Part shown: piece by piece, positions 8,841-19,667 of the stretch
How the letters are laid out: every line of letters begins with the position of its first letter
Numbering within the stretch: the stretch's first letter is position 1
NCBI RefSeq assembly: GCF_004402045.1
Contig: NZ_SOMG01000023.1
Coordinates: 124,001 to 188,000 of the forward strand
Direction: 5' to 3'
Length of the DNA stretch: 64,000 nucleotides
Origin: Lelliottia nimipressuralis
GTDB taxonomy: Bacteria > Pseudomonadota > Gammaproteobacteria > Enterobacterales > Enterobacteriaceae
Notes under the pieces: model-generated
What the model was told of the DNA's origin: nothing
The model's database searches: none
Seen by the model: only the letters and a program-made list of their open reading frames with translations
Program-made: the position numbers and the translations under genes

Positions 8841-9773
8841 TTACAGAGCCAATTCGCGATTCAGAACCAGTGCCAGTAACGCCTGGCGGGCGAAGATGCC
8901 GTTCCCGGCCTGCTGGAAGTACCAGGCGTGCGGCGTTTTATCCACGTCTGTGGTGATCTCATCGATGCGCGGCAGCGGGTGCAGGACCTTCATGTTGTCG
9001 CGCGCGCCCTCAAGGTCGCTGGCGCGCAGCACGAACTGCGCCTTCACGTTGGCGTACTCGGACGGGTCCAGACGCTCTTTCTGCACGCGAGTCATGTAGA
9101 GAATATCCACGTGGCTCATCACCTCTTCGATGCTGGCGTGCAGGCTCCACTGGATGCCTTTTTCGTCCAGCATGTCGAGAATGTACTGCGGCATCGCCAG
9201 CGCGTCCGGGGCGATGAAGAAGAAGCGGTTGCCGTTAAATTTCGCCAGCGCCTGGGTCAGGGAGTGGACGGTACGGCCGTACTTCAGGTCGCCGACCATG
9301 GCGATGTTCAGGTTCTCGAGCGTGCCCTGCGTCTCCTGAATGGTGAACAGATCCAGCAGGGTCTGCGTCGGGTGCTGGTTGGCACCGTCACCTGCGTTCA
9401 GCACCGGAATGCCGCCGGAAAATTCGGTTGCCAGGCGCGCCGCGCCTTCTTGCGGGTGGCGCATCACAATCGCGTCTACATAGGTGCTGATGACTGAAAT
9501 GGTGTCCGCGAGGGTTTCGCCTTTTTTACCCAGCGACGTGTTGCTGCTGTCCGAGAAGCCCACCACGCTTGCGCCCAGGCGGTGCATAGAGGTCTCAAAG
9601 GAGAGGCGGGTGCGGGTCGAGGCTTCGAAGAAGCAGCTCGCAATCACCTTGTGCTTCAGCAGCTCCGGTTGCGGATTGGCCTTCAGTTTTGCCGCGGTTT
9701 CCAGAACCAGTTCCAGCTCTTCGCGGCTGAGGTCGTTTATGGAAATGATGTGTTTTTGATAAAGCGGATTCAT
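8841..9773 (-). CDS. pyrB: Aspartate carbamoyltransferase catalytic chain PyrB
   Basis: Catalyses carbamoyl phosphate + L-aspartate to N-carbamoyl-L-aspartate, the committed step of pyrimidine synthesis, in the cytosol. 310 residues. The carbamoyl-phosphate motif STRTRLSFE is at about residues 53-61, HPTQ in the middle, and the aspartate-loop HPLPR in the C-terminal third. It is the first full gene after the pyrL leader and attenuator, so its expression should follow UTP levels as in E. coli. Confidence 0.98.
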   Translation of the reverse strand: MNPLYQKHIISINDLSREELELVLETAAKLKANPQPELLKHKVIASCFFEASTRTRLSFETSMHRLGASVVGFSDSSNTSLGKKGETLADTISVISTYVDAIVMRHPQEGAARLATEFSGGIPVLNAGDGANQHPTQTLLDLFTIQETQGTLENLNIAMVGDLKYGRTVHSLTQALAKFNGNRFFFIAPDALAMPQYILDMLDEKGIQWSLHASIEEVMSHVDILYMTRVQKERLDPSEYANVKAQFVLRASDLEGARDNMKVLHPLPRIDEITTDVDKTPHAWYFQQAGNGIFARQALLALVLNRELAL

Positions 9774-9794
9774 GTTTATCTCCTGACGCCGGGC

Positions 9795-9821
9795 AAAAAA
9801 AAGCCCCTCAAATGAGGGGCT
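9795..9821 (-). terminator. pyrBI attenuator terminator
   Basis: Minus-strand stem AGCCCCTCA / TGAGGGGCT with a 2-base loop and a run of eight T, between pyrL and pyrB. The pyrL stop codon (9808-9810) lies inside the stem, so a ribosome closely following RNA polymerase blocks hairpin formation. This is the known UTP-sensitive attenuation arrangement. Confidence 0.95.
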
Positions 9822-9912
9822 CTGGGAATAGGTTTAGCAACGGGAAGAAAAACGGCAGGCCAGCGTCTGATTTCAGACGCGGTAAGACGTTATGTCGTAC
9901 ACGCTTGACCAT
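9808..9912 (-). CDS. pyrL: pyrBI operon leader peptide PyrL
   Basis: A 34-residue leader, [20 protein letters not shown] then [14 protein letters not shown], close to the N-terminal part of E. coli PyrL (44 residues) but ending earlier. The Phe/Leu codons form a T-rich stretch (TTTTTCTTCC) where RNA polymerase pauses when UTP is scarce, letting the leader ribosome catch up and disrupt the attenuator. The start is preceded by CCGGGAGGAAGC, a strong ribosome site. Longer in-frame starts upstream would run through the promoter and are rejected. Confidence 0.93.
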   Translation of the reverse strand: MVKRVRHNVLPRLKSDAGLPFFFPLLNLFPEPLI

Positions 9913-9937
9913 GCTTCCTCCCGGCAAATTGTCGGGC

Positions 9938-9965
9938 ATTATACGCAGCTCGCTTTTCGGATCAA
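9938..9965 (-). promoter_or_regulatory. pyrBI promoter
   Basis: Minus-strand TTGATC (9960-9965) and TATAAT (9938-9943) separated by 16 bases, about 25 bases before the pyrL start. In E. coli the pyrBI start site is also UTP-sensitive through reiterative transcription; that cannot be judged here. Confidence 0.75.
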
Positions 9966-10012
9966 GCGATTTAATGCACACTTTACTCAATGCAAACGGT
10001 TCTTTGTGAATA

Positions 10013-10492
10013 TTAATTCGTTCTGAGTAAATAATTAATTTGCTTATGCACCAGCGCGGTGCGCTTCACCACCCGGGGGGCGACCCAGACGATACTGCTG
10101 CCGGCCACCACGCCTAAAATTTCCGGAAGCTGGTGATAATCCAGAATACGCGCCACCGCGCGGCCATATCCGGCGACGGTATGCACAAGGATAAACTCGC
10201 TATTATGTTCGACGCTCACCACCATTTCCGAAACGGTACGCGCGGCGTCGGGGGCAGGGCGCAGTTGAGGATTCAACGAATAAATCTTTAGCCCTTTGGC
10301 ATTTCGAATTTTTATGACTCCGAGCAACTTCAGCAGACGCGAAACGGTCGACTGGCTAATGCTGTCAAACCCTCTCTCCTGCAGGTCGCGACGGATCTCT
10401 TCCTGCGAAAGATAACCCTTTTCGGCGACCAGACGCTTGCACACCGTGAGCTGCAGTTGTTCTTTGGGAGAGTACTCTTCGTAATCCATCAT
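10013..10492 (-). CDS. argR: ArgR-family repressor of the arginine deiminase cluster
   Basis: An arginine-responsive DNA-binding regulator of about 159 residues: N-terminal winged helix (QEEIRRDLQERG, then SQSTVSRLLKLLG) and C-terminal arginine-binding/hexamerisation domain (VAGSSIVWVAPR). It differs clearly from the housekeeping E. coli ArgR and is the last gene of the deiminase operon, so it is probably the local regulator; Salmonella carries a similar gene at this locus. Possible starts are 10501, 10492 and 10489. 10492 keeps family length, but 10501 has an equally good GGGAA upstream. Confidence 0.85.
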   Translation of the reverse strand: MMDYEEYSPKEQLQLTVCKRLVAEKGYLSQEEIRRDLQERGFDSISQSTVSRLLKLLGVIKIRNAKGLKIYSLNPQLRPAPDAARTVSEMVVSVEHNSEFILVHTVAGYGRAVARILDYHQLPEILGVVAGSSIVWVAPRVVKRTALVHKQINYLLRTN

Positions 10493-10539
10493 GTTTCCCA
10501 TATCAGTTCCCGAAATAACCGGTGACACCGCACCGATCC

Positions 10540-10568
10540 GTAGGCCGGATAAGCGCAGCGCCATCCGA
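10540..10568. repeat. REP-like element
   Basis: GTAGGCCGGATAAGCGCAGC followed by GCCATCCGA, a REP unit between the transporter stop and the argR paralogue. It may set different mRNA stability for the two genes. Confidence 0.6.
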
Positions 10569-10572
10569 CAAA

Positions 10573-11976
10573 TTACAACAACGCCCCCAGGCTTAACGCC
10601 ACCATAATCACCACCGTCAGGATCGCCAGCAGCGGCGCGACCCATTTCAGATAGCGCACGTAAGGCACCCGGGCGATAGCCAGACCGCCCATCACGACGG
10701 CGGAGGTCGGTGTGACGAGGTTAACGATGCCGGAGGCCGACTGGTAAGCCGTAACCACCAGGTCGCGGTTGACGTTAGCGAAATCGGCAAGCGGTGCCAT
10801 GATCGGCATCGTCAGAACGGCCAGGCCGGATGAAGAAGGCACAAGAAACGACAGCACGACCTCCAGCCAGTACATCACGTTGATAAACGCCACCGTGGAC
10901 AACCCGCTGACCAGCCCTTCCGCGCTGTGCAAAATGGTGTGGGTAATCATGCCCTTATCCATGATCACTACGATACCGCGCGCGATGCCGATAATCAGCG
11001 CGACGCCCAGCAAATCTCGCGCGCCGTTGATAAAGGTTGAGGTCAGCTCCTCTTCACTCATGCGGGCAATCAGCCCGACGATAATCGCGCTGGCGAGGAA
11101 CACCGCCGAGATTTCCGCCATCCACCAGCCCAGCACCGCCACGCCGTAAATCATCACCGCAAAGGCGAGAGCAAAAATCACGAGGATGATTTTGCGCACC
11201 GGGGTAAATTCCAGCGACTGCTCGCCTTTGTTGCCGAGGAAGTGAGCGCGGTTTTCCTCCTGTTTGTCGGCGACAATAGAGAGAGACGGATCCAGGCGCA
11301 CCTTGCGGGCGTAACGCATCACCCATGCCACGCAGATGACCCAGCCGATGACCAGCAGCGCCACGCGCAGGGCGATGCCGTTGGTGAAGGGGATCCCGGC
11401 GGCGTTGGCGGCGATCACCGTCGCGAACGGGTTAATGGTGGAGCCGAGCGTGCCGATCCCCGCGCCGAGCAGCACGGTGGAGGCAGCGACAACCGGATCG
11501 AACCGGGCGGCCAGCATCACCGGCACCAGCAGGGTGTAGAACGGCAGCGACTCCTCGGCCATGCCGTAAATCGTGCCGCCTGCGGCAAACAACGCCATCA
11601 GGATCGGGATCATCCACTCTTCGCGTCCGCGCAGCCGGGTGGTGACGCGCTCGATCCCGGCGTCAATCGCCCCGGTTTTGGTGACGATCCCGAGAAATCC
11701 CCCGATGATCAGGATAAATAGCGCTACGTCGATCGCCCCGGCCTGGCCGGAAACCGGATCGTACAGGCCGGCAATCGGCGCCATCAGCACGGAAACGATC
11801 CCCTGCGGATGCGCCGCCACGTGTGCGTAGGTTCCGGCAACCGGGACTTCTTTGCCGAGCGCCTCGTTCATCGCCATCTGGTACTGACCGGCGGGGACGA
11901 CCCAGCTCAGCGCCGCAACAGCGGCAATCAGAAAGAAGAGAATGGTGTAAGCGGAGGGAAACTTGAACTTGCCCAT
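10573..11976 (-). CDS. YfcC/DcuC-type membrane transporter of the arginine deiminase operon
   Basis: A 467-residue inner-membrane carrier with about 11-12 hydrophobic segments. It belongs to the YfcC/C4-dicarboxylate anaerobic carrier-like group: two similar halves, with GGFLGIVTKTGAID and a re-entrant-type segment GTLGSTINPFATV; the second half carries LVPSSSGLAVLTMPIMAP. It is embedded between arcB and the argR paralogue, so I infer arginine uptake and ornithine export, the role ArcD fills elsewhere. It is not of the ArcD (APC) family, so substrate is an inference from context. The start has a good AAGGAG. Confidence 0.8.
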   Translation of the reverse strand: MGKFKFPSAYTILFFLIAAVAALSWVVPAGQYQMAMNEALGKEVPVAGTYAHVAAHPQGIVSVLMAPIAGLYDPVSGQAGAIDVALFILIIGGFLGIVTKTGAIDAGIERVTTRLRGREEWMIPILMALFAAGGTIYGMAEESLPFYTLLVPVMLAARFDPVVAASTVLLGAGIGTLGSTINPFATVIAANAAGIPFTNGIALRVALLVIGWVICVAWVMRYARKVRLDPSLSIVADKQEENRAHFLGNKGEQSLEFTPVRKIILVIFALAFAVMIYGVAVLGWWMAEISAVFLASAIIVGLIARMSEEELTSTFINGARDLLGVALIIGIARGIVVIMDKGMITHTILHSAEGLVSGLSTVAFINVMYWLEVVLSFLVPSSSGLAVLTMPIMAPLADFANVNRDLVVTAYQSASGIVNLVTPTSAVVMGGLAIARVPYVRYLKWVAPLLAILTVVIMVALSLGALL

Positions 11977-12023
11977 GATGTTCTCCTTAAACCCGGCGCA
12001 CCCCGCGGCGCGCCGGGCGGTGA

Positions 12024-13028
12024 TTAGTCGCCGAGTGTCGCCACCATGACCGCTTTAATGGTGTGCATGCGGTTCTCTGCTTCGTCGAAGACGATGGAGT
12101 TCGGTGATTCAAAGACCTCTTCCGTCACCTCCAGCCCCTTCAGGCCGTAGGCCATCTCGATTTCTCGGCCCACTTTGGTGTGCTCGTTATGGAACGCCGG
12201 CAGGCAGTGCATAAACTTGACGTTCGGATTGCCGGTGGCTTTCATCACGTCCGCATTGATTTGATACGGTTTCATCAGGCTGACGCGCTCGGCCCAGGCC
12301 TCCTTCGGCTCGCCCATGGAGACCCACACGTCGGTGTAGAGGAAATCGGTCCCCTGCACGCCTTCTTCCACGTCGTCGGTGAGGGTGATGCGCGCGCCCG
12401 TTTCTTTCGCGATGGCACGGCACTGCTCAACCAGACCCGCTTCCGGCCAGAAGGATTTCGGTGCGACCAGGCGGATATCCATCCCCATCTTGGCCGCGCC
12501 GACCATCAGGGAATTGCCCATGTTGTTGCGCGCGTCGCCCAGATAAGCAAAGCTCAGCTCCGGCAGGGTTTTGCCCGGCGCGTGCTCCAGCATGGTCATC
12601 AGGTCGGCGAGGATTTGTGTGGGGTGGAACTCGTCGGTCAGGCCGTTCCACACCGGTACGCCCGCGTACTCGCCCAGCTCTTCGACGATGGCCTGGCCGT
12701 AGCCGCGGTATTCGATGCCGTCATACATGCGGCCCAGCACGCGGGCGGTGTCTTTCATCGACTCTTTATGGCCGATCTGCGATCCGCTTGGGCCGAGGTA
12801 GGTCACCTGCGCGCCCTGGTCGAACGCGCCCACTTCGAAGGCGCAGCGGGTGCGGGTGGAGGTTTTTTCAAAAATCAGGGCGATGTTTTTCCCAACCAGG
12901 GTTTGCTTCTCGCGCCCGGCTTTTTTGGCCGCCTTCAGCTCGATGGCGAGGTCGATCAGGTACTGGATCTCTGCCGGGGTGTAGTCCAGCAGTTTGAGGA
13001 AGTTGCGGTTTTTCAGGTTGATGGTCAT
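12024..13028 (-). CDS. arcB: Ornithine carbamoyltransferase, catabolic
   Basis: 334 residues. Catalyses citrulline + phosphate to ornithine + carbamoyl phosphate when working in the deiminase pathway. Family motifs are visible: carbamoyl-phosphate STRTRCAFE (about 56-64), HPTQ, and the ornithine loop FMHCLPAFH. It is similar to the argI product at 23627-24631, but its place between carbamate kinase and the transporter gene marks it as the catabolic copy. AAAGGA precedes the ATG by 9 bases. Confidence 0.94.
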   Translation of the reverse strand: MTINLKNRNFLKLLDYTPAEIQYLIDLAIELKAAKKAGREKQTLVGKNIALIFEKTSTRTRCAFEVGAFDQGAQVTYLGPSGSQIGHKESMKDTARVLGRMYDGIEYRGYGQAIVEELGEYAGVPVWNGLTDEFHPTQILADLMTMLEHAPGKTLPELSFAYLGDARNNMGNSLMVGAAKMGMDIRLVAPKSFWPEAGLVEQCRAIAKETGARITLTDDVEEGVQGTDFLYTDVWVSMGEPKEAWAERVSLMKPYQINADVMKATGNPNVKFMHCLPAFHNEHTKVGREIEMAYGLKGLEVTEEVFESPNSIVFDEAENRMHTIKAVMVATLGD

Positions 13029-13053
13029 GGGTAAATCCTTTTTAAATAAGTGT

Positions 13054-13965
13054 TCAGTTACGAATCAACGTGCCTTTCTCGCCCGCGAGGATCTCCGCGC
13101 CGTCGGCCAGCGCGCCGATCCCGGCAATCCCATTGCAGGCTTCAACAAACTCGCGGCAGGCGGCCACTTTCGGCCCCATCGATCCGGCGTCGAACTGCAT
13201 ACCTCTGAGCAACTCCGGCGTCACCTGCGCCAGCGGGCGCTGGGTCGGTTTGCCCCAGTCGAGGTACACCGCGTCGGCATCGGTGAGGATCAGCAGGGCA
13301 TCGGCCTCAATCTGGCGCGCCAGCAGGGCGGCGGAGAGGTCTTTGTCGATCACCGCCTCAATGCCGCGATAGCCGTTGGCGTTTTCCACCACCGGCACGC
13401 CGCCGCCGCCGTTGCAGATCACCAGATGGTCGCGCTGAATAAGCGCCGTGATGGCGTCGCTCTCAACGATGCGTTTCGGCTGTGGTGAGGGCACCACGCG
13501 GCGGAAATAGCCGCCGTCGGCCTTGAACACCCAGCCTTTCTCCGCGGCCAGCGTTTTCGCCTGCGCTTCGCTGTAGACCGGGCCGATGTATTTGGTCGGG
13601 TTGCTGAAGGCCGGGTCGGCGGCGTCCACTTCCACCTGCGTGAGCAGGACGCTCACCTCGCGCTGGGGCAGACTGTTTTTCAGCGCTTGCTGGAGCATGT
13701 AGCCGATCATTCCCTGGCTTTCGGCGCCGAGAACGTCCAGCGGGTAGGGGGCGACCTTGTCGTAGGCGCTGTTCTGCAGCGCCAGCAGCCCGACCTGCGG
13801 CCCGTTGCCGTGCACCAGCACCACGCGCCACTGCGCCGTCAGCCCGGCGATGGTGCGGGCGGCCAGCTCGATGTTCTGGCGCTGGATGTCGGCCTCTAAC
13901 GGTTCACCGCGCTTGAGCAGCGCGTTGCCGCCCAGGGCCACTACCAGAGTAGGTTTTCGTTCCAT
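13054..13965 (-). CDS. arcC: Carbamate kinase ArcC
   Basis: 303 residues. Transfers phosphate from carbamoyl phosphate to ADP, giving ATP, CO2 and ammonia: the energy-yielding step of the deiminase pathway. Amino-acid-kinase fold with N-terminal [13 protein letters not shown] and VHGNGPQVG, and a late GSMGPKVAA motif. It lies 10 bases after arcA and 25 bases before arcB, so co-transcribed. Confidence 0.95.
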   Translation of the reverse strand: MERKPTLVVALGGNALLKRGEPLEADIQRQNIELAARTIAGLTAQWRVVLVHGNGPQVGLLALQNSAYDKVAPYPLDVLGAESQGMIGYMLQQALKNSLPQREVSVLLTQVEVDAADPAFSNPTKYIGPVYSEAQAKTLAAEKGWVFKADGGYFRRVVPSPQPKRIVESDAITALIQRDHLVICNGGGGVPVVENANGYRGIEAVIDKDLSAALLARQIEADALLILTDADAVYLDWGKPTQRPLAQVTPELLRGMQFDAGSMGPKVAACREFVEACNGIAGIGALADGAEILAGEKGTLIRN

Positions 13966-13975
13966 GATGGCTCCT

Positions 13976-15196
13976 TTAAATTCCGTCGCGTTCCAGCGGG
14001 CAGCTCATGCAGCGCGCGCCGCCGCGGCCGCGTCCCAGCTCGTCGCCCGGGATGGGCAGCACGGTGATACCTGCCTTGTCGTACTTCTCGTTGGTCCAGA
14101 CGTTGCGCTCGTAGCCAATCACCACGCCGGGGCGGATGGTCAGGACGTTGTTGGCGTCGTTCCACTGCTCGCGTTCGGCTTCAAAGGCATCGCCACCGGT
14201 GGTGATCAGGCGCACCTGGTTAATGCCGAGCGCCTTCTCGATGGCGTGCAGCAGGTCGGTTTCCTGGGTACGCAGCAGGCCGCCGCGTCCGTCCGGGGTG
14301 AGCGTCCAGCACTGGGCATCTTTGCGCACCACTTCCGGGTAGACGGAGAAGGTGTCCACGTCGATGTGGGTCATGACGGTGTCGAGGTGCATGCAGGAGC
14401 GGTGTTTTGGCAGCTCAACGGCGATCACGCGCTCGGCCTGGCGGTGTTTGAACAGGCTGTTGGCGAGAAACTCCACGCCCTGCGGGGTGGTGCGTTCGGA
14501 CATGCCGATCAGCACCGCACCGCGGCCAATGACTAATACGTCACCGCCTTCTAAGGTGGCGTGGTCGTAATTAATATTTTCGTCGCCGAAATACTTAATA
14601 AAATCACCGTCGGCAAACACCGGGTGCCAGCGATATATTGCCCGCAGGTTATTCGTTTCGCGCTGACGCGCCGGTTTGGCCATCGGATTAATGGACACGC
14701 CGTTATAAATCCAGCAGGAGGTATCGCGGGTAAATAAATGGTTCGGCAGCGGCTTCATAATAAAATCATTCGCCGTGTGGGTATCGACTACCATATTTTT
14801 AATGGCTGCCGGAATTTCACCGTAGGTTAATCCGCCGCTTAATCTGCGCGCCAGTTCGCGGTGCGGCATATCCGCCAGCCAGCCGCGGACGTCGCCGGCA
14901 AAGGTGGGGCCGAGACGGTAGTCAGAGATTTGTGTATCCAGCAGCCAGGCCTTCGCCTCTGCAATATCAAGGGTTTGTGTCAGAAGGTCGGTCAACAGCA
15001 GGACTTCCACACCCTGCTCGCGCAGCGTGTTTGCGAAAATGTCATGCTCCTCACCCGCCCGTTCAACCGAGAGCACATCATCGAAAAGCAGCTCCTGACA
15101 ATTCGATGGCGTTAAACGTTTCAGACTTAAATTCGGACGGTGCAGCATAACGCTACGCAATTGACCAATTTCAGAACCGACGTAATGCTTTTCCAT
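13976..15196 (-). CDS. arcA: Arginine deiminase ArcA
   Basis: 406 residues. Hydrolyses arginine to citrulline and ammonia in the cytosol; supports ATP supply without oxygen and acid resistance. Visible marks: [14 protein letters not shown] at the N-terminus, [27 protein letters not shown], and the catalytic Cys region [17 protein letters not shown] at the C-terminus. It is the first gene of the operon arcA-arcC-arcB-transporter-argR paralogue, behind a promoter region with a CRP-like site. Confidence 0.97.
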   Translation of the reverse strand: MEKHYVGSEIGQLRSVMLHRPNLSLKRLTPSNCQELLFDDVLSVERAGEEHDIFANTLREQGVEVLLLTDLLTQTLDIAEAKAWLLDTQISDYRLGPTFAGDVRGWLADMPHRELARRLSGGLTYGEIPAAIKNMVVDTHTANDFIMKPLPNHLFTRDTSCWIYNGVSINPMAKPARQRETNNLRAIYRWHPVFADGDFIKYFGDENINYDHATLEGGDVLVIGRGAVLIGMSERTTPQGVEFLANSLFKHRQAERVIAVELPKHRSCMHLDTVMTHIDVDTFSVYPEVVRKDAQCWTLTPDGRGGLLRTQETDLLHAIEKALGINQVRLITTGGDAFEAEREQWNDANNVLTIRPGVVIGYERNVWTNEKYDKAGITVLPIPGDELGRGRGGARCMSCPLERDGI

Positions 15197-15286
15197 AATT
15201 ATTCCTTTAACTGTTTTTCAGAATAAAAAGGGCATGCGCCATGTGATGTATTTAATTGCATGGCGGCTAAGCTCAATTGATTTCGT

Positions 15287-15333
15287 GATTTATACTAGGC
15301 AGTTAAATAATCCGTAATGTGATATTGCTCACG
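15287..15333 (-). promoter_or_regulatory. Probable arcA operon promoter with CRP-like site
   Basis: TGTGATATTGCTCACG (15318-15333) matches the CRP half-sites TGTGA-N6-TCAC(A). On the minus strand, TATAAA or TAGTAT (15289-15297) would be the -10, which places the CRP site centred about 40-44 bases upstream of the start, the class II activation position. Carbon limitation could thus raise arginine breakdown. No convincing FNR palindrome or ARG box was found here. The remaining stretch up to 15840 is AT-rich and shows no gene, only a TGCATA-N8-TATGCA inverted repeat (15521-15540). Confidence 0.5.
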
Positions 15334-15840
15334 CGAAACCGGATATTAGGGGGTTTGTTTTCATTTGCATGATTCGCATCAGATAATGATTAATTTCATA
15401 TTATTGAGGGGTGAATAGCTAAGCAGGATCCGGTGGCATTATTTGAGGTTGTTATTATTTTGTAGATTTTAATCTTTTGGAATATGTTGTTATGTGGCTG
15501 ATTTTAAATGATAAATATTATGCATAAGAATGGCTATGCAATTAACGTAATTAACTATTTTTGACTTAAGAAAAATCAATAAATAATTATGGTTTTTTAG
15601 AGCAAATTATCAAAATAGTAAAGTGTGAGGCGGCAACGGGTTTTGTTAATTAGAGAGCATGATCAAGAGGTTAGAACAGCCGTGCGATAAGCACGGATCG
15701 AGGTTATGCATAACCCCTGCATAAATGCCTGGGCAGGGTTAACAGCAATTTAACACCATTCCCGATAAACATGCGCTCGCGCAAACCTCTTCCAAAAAGG
15801 GCTGGTATGGCAGCCGGGATTCTCGTATAAAAGATAAAAA

Positions 15841-15855
15841 TGAAACAATGTTTTA
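15841..15855 (+). promoter_or_regulatory. KdgR-like operator before tabA
   Basis: TGAAACAATGTTTTA, near-palindromic, in an A/T-rich setting 17 bases before the tabA start. It fits the known KdgR consensus TGAAAC-N3-GTTTCA with two late mismatches. KdgR is an IclR-type repressor of hexuronate and pectin breakdown. Repression of tabA by it is inferred from sequence only. Confidence 0.5.
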
Positions 15856-15868
15856 TATTGAGGGTTAA

Positions 15869-16324
<456 letters not shown>

Positions 16325-16326
16325 GA

Positions 16327-16402
16327 CCGTCCTCTCCCACAGGGAGAGTGTAAAAGTTCCCTCTCCCTGTGGGAGAGGGTTAGGGTGAGGGCACCAGACC
16401 GC
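16327..16402. repeat. Intergenic repeat with CTCTCCC/GGGAGAG stem
   Basis: Inverted segments GTCCTCTCCCACAGGGAGAG and CTCTCCCTGTGGGAGAGGG, followed by TTAGGGTGAGGGCA, form nested hairpins between tabA and the yagE promoter. This is a common dispersed type of repeat in gamma-proteobacteria. It may also end tabA transcription. Confidence 0.6.
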
Positions 16403-16509
16403 ACCCACGCATAATGTGATCCAGCTTATATTTCCCGCACTCCCTCTTCCCTTCCCATTTACCTGCGCTTTTTCTGCGTCATATTATGATCGTTAAATTA
16501 ATGAACGCT

Positions 16510-16526
16510 GTTCTATAATGTAGAAC
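16510..16526 (+). promoter_or_regulatory. Palindromic operator over the yagE -10
   Basis: GTTCTA-TAATG-TAGAAC is a 6+5+6 inverted repeat and contains TATAAT (16514-16519), a -10 element 25-30 bases before the ribosome site AAGGAGAT of yagE. A regulator bound here would block the promoter. The IclR-family YagI/XynR, encoded downstream, is the likely binder. Confidence 0.6.
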
Positions 16527-16550
16527 AAAATGATTCAGCAAGGAGATCTC

Positions 16551-17459
16551 ATGCCGCAGTCCGCGTTGTTCACGGGAATCATTCCCCCTGTCTCCACCAT
16601 TTTTACCGCCGACGGCCAGCTCGATAAGCAGGGCACCGCCGCGCTGATCGACGATCTGATCAAGGCAGGCGTTGACGGCCTGTTCTTCCTGGGCAGCGGC
16701 GGCGAGTTCTCCCAGCTCAGCGCCGAAGAGCGTAAAACCATTGCCCGCTTTGCTATCGATCGCGTCGATCGCCGCGTGCCGGTGCTGATCGGCACCGGCG
16801 GTACCAACGCCCGGGAAACCATTGAGCTGAGCCAGCACGCGCAGCAGGTGGGCGCGGACGGCATCGTGGTGATCAACCCCTACTACTGGAAAGTGTCGGA
16901 AGCGAACCTGATCCGCTATTTCGAACAGGTGGCGGACAGCGTCACGCTGCCGGTAATGCTCTATAACTTCCCGGCGCTGACCGGGCAGGATCTGACCCCG
17001 GCGCTGGTGAAAACCCTGGCCGACTCGCGCAGCAACATTATCGGCATTAAGGACACCATCGACTCCGTCGCCCACCTGCGCAGCATGATCCACACCGTGA
17101 AAGCCGCCCATCCGCACTTCACCGTGCTGTGCGGCTATGACGATCATCTGTTTAATACCCTGCTGCTCGGCGGCGACGGGGCGATCTCGGCGAGCGGCAA
17201 CTTTGCCCCGCAGGTGTCGGTGAATCTTCTGAAAGCCTGGCGGGATAAAGACGTGGCGAAAGCGGCTGAGTATCATCAGACCTTACTGCAAATTCCGCAG
17301 ATGTATCAGCTGGATACGCCGTTTGTGAACGTCATTAAAGAGGCGATTGTGCTCTGCGGCCGCCCGATTTCCACGCACGTGTTGCCGCCCGCGTCACCGC
17401 TGGACGAGCCGCGTAAGGCGCAGCTGAAAACCCTGCTGCAACAGCTCAAGCTCTGCTGA
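16551..17459 (+). CDS. yagE: 2-keto-3-deoxy sugar-acid aldolase YagE
   Basis: 302 residues, DapA-family (beta/alpha)8 lyase, near-identical by eye to E. coli YagE. Splits 2-keto-3-deoxy-gluconate or -pentonate to pyruvate and a short aldehyde. The Schiff-base Lys is in GIIGIKDT, and GSGGEFSQL and LYNFPALTG are visible. The ATG at 16551 has AAGGAGAT at good spacing and gives the known N-terminus MPQSALFTG; an upstream ATG at 16530 has no ribosome site. It is first in a block with yagF, so xylonate or gluconate breakdown is likely. Confidence 0.94.
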   Translation: MPQSALFTGIIPPVSTIFTADGQLDKQGTAALIDDLIKAGVDGLFFLGSGGEFSQLSAEERKTIARFAIDRVDRRVPVLIGTGGTNARETIELSQHAQQVGADGIVVINPYYWKVSEANLIRYFEQVADSVTLPVMLYNFPALTGQDLTPALVKTLADSRSNIIGIKDTIDSVAHLRSMIHTVKAAHPHFTVLCGYDDHLFNTLLLGGDGAISASGNFAPQVSVNLLKAWRDKDVAKAAEYHQTLLQIPQMYQLDTPFVNVIKEAIVLCGRPISTHVLPPASPLDEPRKAQLKTLLQQLKLC

Positions 17460-17473
17460 GCCGGACGATAACC

Positions 17474-19441
17474 ATGACCATCGAGACAATTTTCACCCCG
17501 CAGGACGATGCGTTTTATGCCGTCATTACCCACGCGGCGGGGCCGCAGGGCGCGCTGCCGCTGACCCCGCAGATGCTGATGGAATCCCCCAGCGGCAACC
17601 TGTTCGGCATGACCCAGAACGCCGGGATGGGCTGGGACGCCAACAAGCTGACTGGCAAAGAGGTGCTGATTATCGGTACCCAGGGCGGGATCCGCGCCGG
17701 GGACGGACGCCCGGTCGCGCTGGGCTACCACACCGGGCACTGGGAGATCGGCATGCAGATGCAGGCGGCGGCGAAGGAGATCACCCGCAACGGCGGGATC
17801 CCGTTCGCGGCCTTCGTCAGCGATCCGTGCGACGGGCGCTCGCAGGGCACGCACGGCATGTTCGACTCTCTGCCGTACCGCAACGATGCGGCGATCGTGT
17901 TTCGCCGCCTGATCCGCTCCTTGCCGACGCGCCGGGCGGTGATCGGCGTGGCGACCTGCGATAAAGGGCTGCCCGCCACCATGATTGCGCTGGCCGCGAT
18001 GCACGACCTGCCAACCATTCTGGTGCCTGGCGGGGCGACGCTGCCGCCGACCGTGGGGGAAGACGCGGGCAAGGTACAGACCATCGGCGCGCGCTTCGCC
18101 AACCATGAACTCTCACTGCAGGAGGCCGCCGAGCTGGGCTGTCGCGCCTGCGCGTCGCCGGGTGGCGGCTGTCAGTTCCTCGGCACGGCAGGCACCTCAC
18201 AGGTGGTGGCGGAAGCGCTCGGTCTGGCGCTGCCGCACTCCGCGCTGGCACCGTCCGGGCAGGCCGTGTGGCTGGAGATCGCCCGTCAGTCGGCGCGGGC
18301 GGTGAACGAGCTGGATAACCGCGGCATCACCACGCGCGATATCCTCACTGATAAAGCCATCGAAAACGCGATGGTGATCCACGCGGCGTTCGGCGGCTCC
18401 ACCAATTTACTGCTGCACATTCCGGCCATCGCCCACGCGGCGGGCTGCACGATCCCGGACGTTGAACACTGGACGCGCGTTAACCGCAGGGTGCCTCGCC
18501 TGGTGAGCGTGCTTCCCAACGGCCCGGACTATCATCCGACCGTGCGCGCGTTCCTCGCAGGCGGCGTGCCGGAGGTGATGCTCCACCTGCGCGATCTCGG
18601 CCTGCTGCATCTGGACGCCATGACCGTCACCGGCCAGACGGTGGGCGAGAACCTCGACTGGTGGCAGGCGTCCGAGCGCCGTAAGCGCTTCCGCCAGTGC
18701 CTGCGCGAGCAGGACGGCGTGGATCCGGATGACGTGATCCTGCCGCCCGGGAAGGCAAAAGCGAAAGGGCTGACCTCGACGGTCTGCTTCCCGACGGGCA
18801 ACATCGCGCCGGAAGGATCGGTGATCAAGGCCACGGCGATCGACCCGTCGGTGGTGGATGACGATGGCGTTTACCGCCATACCGGCCGGGTACGGGTGTT
18901 TGTCTCGGAAGCGCAGGCGATCAAGGCCATCAAGCGGGAAGAGATAAAGCAGGGCGATATCATGGTGGTGATCGGCGGCGGGCCGTCCGGCACCGGCATG
19001 GAAGAGACCTACCAGCTCACCTCTGCGCTGAAGCATATCTCGTGGGGCAAGACGGTGTCGTTAATCACCGATGCGCGCTTCTCGGGCGTGTCGACGGGCG
19101 CCTGCTTCGGCCACGTGTCGCCGGAGGCGCTGGCGGGCGGGCCGATTGGCAAGCTGCGCGACAACGACATCATCGAGATTGCGGTCGACCGTCTGACCTT
19201 GACGGGCAGCGTCAACTTTATCGGCACGGCGGAAAAGCCGCTGACGCCGGAAGAGGGCGCGCGCGAGCTGGCAGTAAGGCAGACGCACCCGGACCTGCAC
19301 GCCCACGACTTTTTGCCGGACGATACCCGGCTGTGGGCGGCATTGCAGTCGGTAAGCGGCGGCACCTGGAAAGGCTGTATTTATGACACCGATAAAATCA
19401 TTGAGGTAATTAACGCCGGTAAAAAAGCGCTCGGCATTTAA
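17474..19441 (+). CDS. yagF: D-xylonate dehydratase YagF (IlvD/Edd family)
   Basis: 655 residues, the exact length of E. coli YagF/YjhG. Removes water from D-xylonate to give 2-keto-3-deoxy-xylonate, the substrate for YagE. Iron-sulphur cluster Cys are visible in [15 protein letters not shown] and [13 protein letters not shown]; the C-terminal half carries [10 protein letters not shown]. It starts 14 bases after yagE and ends in a strong terminator, so yagEF forms a unit. Confidence 0.95.
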   Translation: MTIETIFTPQDDAFYAVITHAAGPQGALPLTPQMLMESPSGNLFGMTQNAGMGWDANKLTGKEVLIIGTQGGIRAGDGRPVALGYHTGHWEIGMQMQAAAKEITRNGGIPFAAFVSDPCDGRSQGTHGMFDSLPYRNDAAIVFRRLIRSLPTRRAVIGVATCDKGLPATMIALAAMHDLPTILVPGGATLPPTVGEDAGKVQTIGARFANHELSLQEAAELGCRACASPGGGCQFLGTAGTSQVVAEALGLALPHSALAPSGQAVWLEIARQSARAVNELDNRGITTRDILTDKAIENAMVIHAAFGGSTNLLLHIPAIAHAAGCTIPDVEHWTRVNRRVPRLVSVLPNGPDYHPTVRAFLAGGVPEVMLHLRDLGLLHLDAMTVTGQTVGENLDWWQASERRKRFRQCLREQDGVDPDDVILPPGKAKAKGLTSTVCFPTGNIAPEGSVIKATAIDPSVVDDDGVYRHTGRVRVFVSEAQAIKAIKREEIKQGDIMVVIGGGPSGTGMEETYQLTSALKHISWGKTVSLITDARFSGVSTGACFGHVSPEALAGGPIGKLRDNDIIEIAVDRLTLTGSVNFIGTAEKPLTPEEGARELAVRQTHPDLHAHDFLPDDTRLWAALQSVSGGTWKGCIYDTDKIIEVINAGKKALGI

Positions 19442-19455
19442 TTATTTTATGAGAT

Positions 19456-19491
19456 AAAACCGTCTGCGGTAAATATTCCGCGGACGGTTTT
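19456..19491 (+). terminator. Terminator after yagF
   Basis: AAAACCGTC-T-GCGG pairs with CCGC-G-GACGGTTTT around TAAATATT, a 14-bp stem with one T-G pair, ending in TTTT. It separates yagEF from yagGH, implying a separate promoter for yagG in the following 175 bases. Confidence 0.8.
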
Positions 19492-19667
19492 CGCGTGTCT
19501 GTAATTTTCTAATATAAACAATAAGTTGTGATATATCGTTGGCGTCACAAAAGCAAAATAACGTAATTCAAAAATAAGATATGACCATTGCTGGTTAATT
19601 GAACAGCTCATTACACTCCATTAACACGATGTTGTAATTCAGCACACTACATAAGGGTGTAATTCTG

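Noticed and set aside
12180..13034. 284-codon antisense frame in arcB
   Set aside because: Shadow of the ornithine carbamoyltransferase gene.
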